From Phil1 sp963643205 (GTDB lineage: Bacteria; Bacillota; Clostridia; Christensenellales; CAG-138): a stretch of 9,334 nucleotides of DNA. Of this stretch, positions 6,004 to 9,334 are shown in pieces (position 1 is the stretch's first letter; each line of letters opens with the position of its first letter). The translations under genes and the position numbers were made by a program. The DNA is taken from positions 1-9,334 of the forward strand of contig CAVIJJ010000043.1 in NCBI GenBank assembly GCA_963643205.1, read 5' to 3'. Under the pieces are notes generated by a model. The model was not told the DNA's origin. It ran no database searches and saw only the letters and a program-made list of their open reading frames with translations.

Positions 6004-6170
6004 GAAAATTCCCCCTTCGTGTTTTCACAAAAGAAGAAACGCCCGGCGCGGCGATCCCATTCGCGCCTGCTGCGGATTATTGTCGCCCTGTGCCTTTTTT
6101 CGGAATAGGGGTTGATGAGGGTGGAGGGAAAGGGTAAGATAATATAACTTAGTATTCGGAGAAAAAAGAT
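6004..6170 (+). promoter_or_regulatory. Divergent intergenic region upstream of the helicase gene
   Basis: This stretch lies between the leader promoter and the helicase start. It contains a GC-rich dyad (GGCGCG at 6045-6050, CGCGCC at 6062-6067) and a T6 run at 6095-6100 too far from it to make a convincing terminator. A possible weak promoter is TTGATG (6112-6117) with TAAGAT (6135-6140) at 17-bp spacing; GATAAT (6138-6143) and TATAAC (6143-6148) are better -10 matches but lack a spaced -35. GGAG at 6158-6161, 9 nt before the ATG, is the ribosome binding site. No convincing gene is seen. Confidence 0.4.
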
Positions 6171-9100
6171 ATGGATTTGCGGCCGGGCTTATATGAACAG
6201 GTTATAAATAACGAAATAAGTGATGCTCTTTCGGATATTCCAGAGGAGCGCAAAGCTGTTGCGCCGATAGACAGGGCGGAGGCTTCAAAGGTGCTGTCAA
6301 GCTACCTTGCGGACGTTGTGCAAAAGGGGCTTGATAACGTTTTGGATAACGGCGGAGATATAGGCGAGCAGGTTGAACTGATAAACAAAATTGTTGACAT
6401 TATAAAGCGCACAACAAACGAAAATGAGTTTGAGCAGATGGGCGTGGATAAGAAAGCGGAGCAGCTTATGGCCCTTCTTAAAAGCGCAGACCCTCGCCTT
6501 GCCGCAGGCAAAACCGCGGAGGATATTGTGCGCCCCGAAACCTCGGTTGCGCAAAGCTCTCTGTTCACAGGCGCACTTCACGAGCCGCAGATGTTTACGG
6601 AGCTAAAAAAAGAAATTGCAACTGCCGACAGGATAGACATGCTTGTATCTTTTATAAAGTGGAGCGGGCTTAGGCTTATAATCAACGAGCTTAGCGAGTT
6701 TACCCAAAACGGCGGCGAGCTTAGAATAATAACAACCTCATATATGGGCGCAACGGATATAAAGGCCATAGAGGAGCTTAGGAAACTGGCGAACACAAAA
6801 ATAAAGGTAAGCTACGATACAAAACGCACAAGGCTTCACGCCAAAACATATGTATTTTATAGGGAAAGCGGATTTACAACGGCCTATGTAGGTTCGTCCA
6901 ACCTGTCGAATGCCGCAATATCAAGCGGGCTTGAATGGAATATAAAGGTTACTAAAAAGGATTTAGGCGAAACCATAAACAAAATATCCGCTACGTTTGA
7001 AAGCTACTGGAATTCAAACGAATTTGAGTATTATTCCGAAACCGAGCGGGAGCGGCTTGCGCGCGCACTAAAGGCCGAAAAGTATTTTAACAGCAACAAT
7101 CCCGATATTTATACGCTTGATATAAACCCGTATTCATATCAGCAGGAAATTTTAGATAAGCTTGAAGCGGAGCGCAAGGTGCGCAACCATTACCGCAATC
7201 TGGTGGTTGCCGCAACAGGAACGGGCAAAACAGTTATATCAGCCCTGGATTATAAACGCTTTGTTAAGCAAAACCCCAATAAGCCGTGCAGACTTCTTTT
7301 TGTTGCGCACAGAGAGGAAATATTAAGGCAAAGTATTTATACGTTCCGCGCCGTGCTTAAAGATCCAAACTTTGGCGAAATGTTTGTCGGAAACAGCAAG
7401 CCCGATAGTATAGACCACCTTTTTATATCCATACAAACCCTTAATTCTCAGGATTTTACGGCAAAAACTGCGCCCGACTACTATGATTATATAGTTGTGG
7501 ACGAATTCCATCATGCGGCGGCACCAACATATCAAAGGCTTCTTGAATACTATAATCCGGCAATTTTGCTTGGCCTTACCGCAACGCCGGAACGCATGGA
7601 CGGCAAAAACATTTTGCCCTATTTTTCAAACCGCATTGCGGCGGAAATACGCCTGCCCGAGGCAATAGACAGAAAGCTTCTTTGTCCGTTTCAGTATTTT
7701 GGCGTAACCGATACCGTTGATTTAGACGAGCTTAGGTGGACAAGAGGCGGCTACGATAAAGCCGAGCTTACAAAGGTTTATACTCTTTCGGGTTCAGGCG
7801 CACGGCAAAGGGCAAACCTTGTTGTTAACTCCCTTCTTAAGTACACAACCGATATGGATACCGTAAAGGGGCTTGGCTTTTGCGTTTCGATTGAGCACGC
7901 AAAATATATGGCCGACTATTTTAATCAGCAGGGGATTCCATCAATAAGCCTTACGGGATTATCGTCGGACGATGAAAGGCGGCAGGCTAAAAAAAGGCTT
8001 GTAAACGGCGAGATTCGCTTTATATTCGTTGTTGACCTTTATAACGAGGGCGTTGATATTCCGGAGGTTAATACGGTTCTTTTCCTGCGCCCCACGGAAT
8101 CGCTTACCGTTTTTCTTCAGCAGCTTGGCCGAGGGCTTCGCCTTGCTGAGAACAAGGATTGCCTTACCGTGCTTGATTTTATAGGGCAGGCGAACAAACG
8201 CTATAACTTTGAATCTAAATTTGCTTCGCTTTTGAATAACACCACACGGAGCGTTACAAGGGAGATAAACGAGGGCTTTGTTTCGCTTCCAAAGGGCTGT
8301 TATATTCAGCTTGAAAAGAAAGCCGCAAGGTATGTGCTTGATAATATTCGTGCTTCATACGGCTCTACGGCGGGGCTTGTTTCAAGGGCTTCAACGTTTA
8401 CTGCGGACAGCGGGCTGGAGCTTAATCTTAAAAACTTCCTTGATTACTACCATATTGACCCGCGCCTGATTTATAAATACACTACGTTTTCGCGGCTTTT
8501 AGCAAGGGCGGACGCAAGGGAGGATTTTTCCGAACCGCTTGAGGAAACAATGCGCAAGGCATTTATTAAGTTTGCGGCAACGGATTCCCGCAGGTGGATT
8601 AAATTTTTGCTTGATATATTGCCGAGGCTTGATGATACGGACTTTGATTCATTAAGCGATATTGAAAAGCGCATGATGCAGATGTTTTACGTAACCGTGT
8701 TCGGAGAGGCGGCCTTAAGCTGGACGAGCGACAAGGTGCTTGACAATATATATGCCCTGTCGGACAGCACCGTAATGCTTAATGAGCTTATGGAACTTTT
8801 GCGCTATCGCTATGAAAATATAGATTTTATTGATTACGAGGCTAACATTGGCTTTGATTGCCCGCTTGACGTGCATTGCACATACAGCCGCGACCAAATA
8901 CTTACAGCCCTTGATTTTTTGCAGCCCTCAACCGTGCGGGAGGGTGTAAAGTGGTTAAGCGATAAAAAGATAGATGTGTTTTTTATAACCCTGAACAAGT
9001 CGGACAAGGATTATTCCCCGACCACCATGTACAATGACTATTCGTTAAACGAGCGGTATTTTCACTGGCAATCCCAGTCCACCACGTCCGCCGCATCCCC

Positions 9101-9329
9101 CACGGGGCGGCGCTACATCAATCACGATTCGCAGGGAAGCAGGGTACTGCTGTTTGTAAGAGAAAGCAAAACCTGCCCGCTTACCGCCTCCGCCGAGTCA
9201 TACACATTCCTTGGCACGGCGCATTACGATAAGCACAGCGGATCCCGCCCGATGAACGTTATATGGCGGCTGGATACCCCCATTCCCGCCAAATTCATCA
9301 AGCTGACCGCCGCGCTTGGTGTTTGCTGA
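6171..9329 (+). CDS. PLD-like nuclease / SF2 helicase / DUF3427-type protein
   Basis: A complete 1052-residue cytosolic protein of the PLD-helicase-DUF3427 architecture. Residues about 1-130 are helical and unassigned. About 135-280 is a PLDc_2-type domain with H223-A-K225, GSSNLS (241-246) and GLEWN (253-257), a single HKD-like active site that would act as a dimer. Helicase core: Walker A AATGTGKT (347-354), motif Ia FVAHRE (377-382), DEFH box 444-447, motif III TATPERMDG (470-478), motif V NEGVDIPE (625-632), motif VI QQLGRGLR (650-657). About 750-1052 matches the DUF3427 type, with CTYSRDQIL, HWQSQS and a C-terminal SYTFLG/RPMNVIWRL region. It should translocate on or open nucleic acid using ATP, with possible cleavage by the PLD domain. 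The family's role is unproven; mobile-element defence or DNA repair are both plausible. Start supported by GGAG and the usual 'PGLYEQVI' N-terminus. The last 300 bases show different codon use. Confidence 0.9.
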   Translation: MDLRPGLYEQVINNEISDALSDIPEERKAVAPIDRAEASKVLSSYLADVVQKGLDNVLDNGGDIGEQVELINKIVDIIKRTTNENEFEQMGVDKKAEQLMALLKSADPRLAAGKTAEDIVRPETSVAQSSLFTGALHEPQMFTELKKEIATADRIDMLVSFIKWSGLRLIINELSEFTQNGGELRIITTSYMGATDIKAIEELRKLANTKIKVSYDTKRTRLHAKTYVFYRESGFTTAYVGSSNLSNAAISSGLEWNIKVTKKDLGETINKISATFESYWNSNEFEYYSETERERLARALKAEKYFNSNNPDIYTLDINPYSYQQEILDKLEAERKVRNHYRNLVVAATGTGKTVISALDYKRFVKQNPNKPCRLLFVAHREEILRQSIYTFRAVLKDPNFGEMFVGNSKPDSIDHLFISIQTLNSQDFTAKTAPDYYDYIVVDEFHHAAAPTYQRLLEYYNPAILLGLTATPERMDGKNILPYFSNRIAAEIRLPEAIDRKLLCPFQYFGVTDTVDLDELRWTRGGYDKAELTKVYTLSGSGARQRANLVVNSLLKYTTDMDTVKGLGFCVSIEHAKYMADYFNQQGIPSISLTGLSSDDERRQAKKRLVNGEIRFIFVVDLYNEGVDIPEVNTVLFLRPTESLTVFLQQLGRGLRLAENKDCLTVLDFIGQANKRYNFESKFASLLNNTTRSVTREINEGFVSLPKGCYIQLEKKAARYVLDNIRASYGSTAGLVSRASTFTADSGLELNLKNFLDYYHIDPRLIYKYTTFSRLLARADAREDFSEPLEETMRKAFIKFAATDSRRWIKFLLDILPRLDDTDFDSLSDIEKRMMQMFYVTVFGEAALSWTSDKVLDNIYALSDSTVMLNELMELLRYRYENIDFIDYEANIGFDCPLDVHCTYSRDQILTALDFLQPSTVREGVKWLSDKKIDVFFITLNKSDKDYSPTTMYNDYSLNERYFHWQSQSTTSAASPTGRRYINHDSQGSRVLLFVRESKTCPLTASAESYTFLGTAHYDKHSGSRPMNVIWRLDTPIPAKFIKLTAALGVC

Positions 9330-9334
9330 CTACT

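Noticed and set aside
3375..6050. 11-bp direct repeat CGCCCGGCGCG at 3375-3385 and 6040-6050 flanking the transporter unit
   Set aside because: It is too short and GC-rich to be taken as an attachment site or target duplication; no integrase or transposase is present.
5848..6108. 86-codon plus-strand frame ending in a basic then hydrophobic tail (SRLLRIIVALCLFSE)
   Set aside because: It crosses the leader RNA and its promoter, has no ribosome binding site and no family likeness. The hydrophobic end could be a gene remnant but there is nothing to support it.

Overview
The window reads as a chromosomal segment of a low-to-mid GC Firmicute, most likely an uncultured Clostridia of gut type. Reasons: strong AGGAGG-type ribosome binding sites, near-consensus sigma-A promoters, short intrinsic terminators, two lipoprotein signal peptides with no outer-membrane genes, and the protein families themselves (Clostridia-type MATE pump, Cytidylate_kin2-type kinase, fused binding-protein/permease). 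This assignment is inference from sequence style and families, not from a marker gene.

Layout. (1) Positions 1-160 hold a palindromic REP-like element and an intrinsic terminator. (2) Positions 162-2650 are one minus-strand operon: MarR-type repressor, cytidylate-kinase-like protein, MATE efflux pump. It is driven by a consensus promoter whose spacer and start site carry two copies of one 15-bp operator-like dyad. (3) Positions 2732-3446 hold a plus-strand gene for a small lipoprotein of unknown function, with its own promoter and terminator. (4) Positions 3519-6003 are a minus-strand unit: a promoter, a leader of about 200 nt containing a structured RNA that ends in an intrinsic terminator, then a 747-residue lipoprotein that fuses pieces of two solute-binding proteins to a polar amino acid ABC permease. 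No ATPase partner is present. (5) Positions 6171-9329 hold a plus-strand 1052-residue PLD-nuclease-like / SF2 helicase / DUF3427-type protein, diverging from the transporter unit.

How the parts work together. Genes 1-3 look like a self-repressed efflux module: MarR probably senses a compound, releases the double operator, and co-expresses the kinase-like protein and the pump. The transporter unit looks controlled by attenuation in its leader RNA rather than by a DNA-binding repressor. The helicase-nuclease stands alone within the window; whether it belongs to a defence or repair locus depends on sequence to the right that is not visible.

The two most unusual items are the leader RNA (5790-5968) and the domain order of the transporter. 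The leader resembles the P4 core of RNase P RNA in two separated segments, and also a cobalamin-type B12 box, but fits neither family. The transporter has lobe 2, then a complete binding protein, then lobe 1, then the permease, which adds up to two binding proteins in a circularly permuted arrangement.
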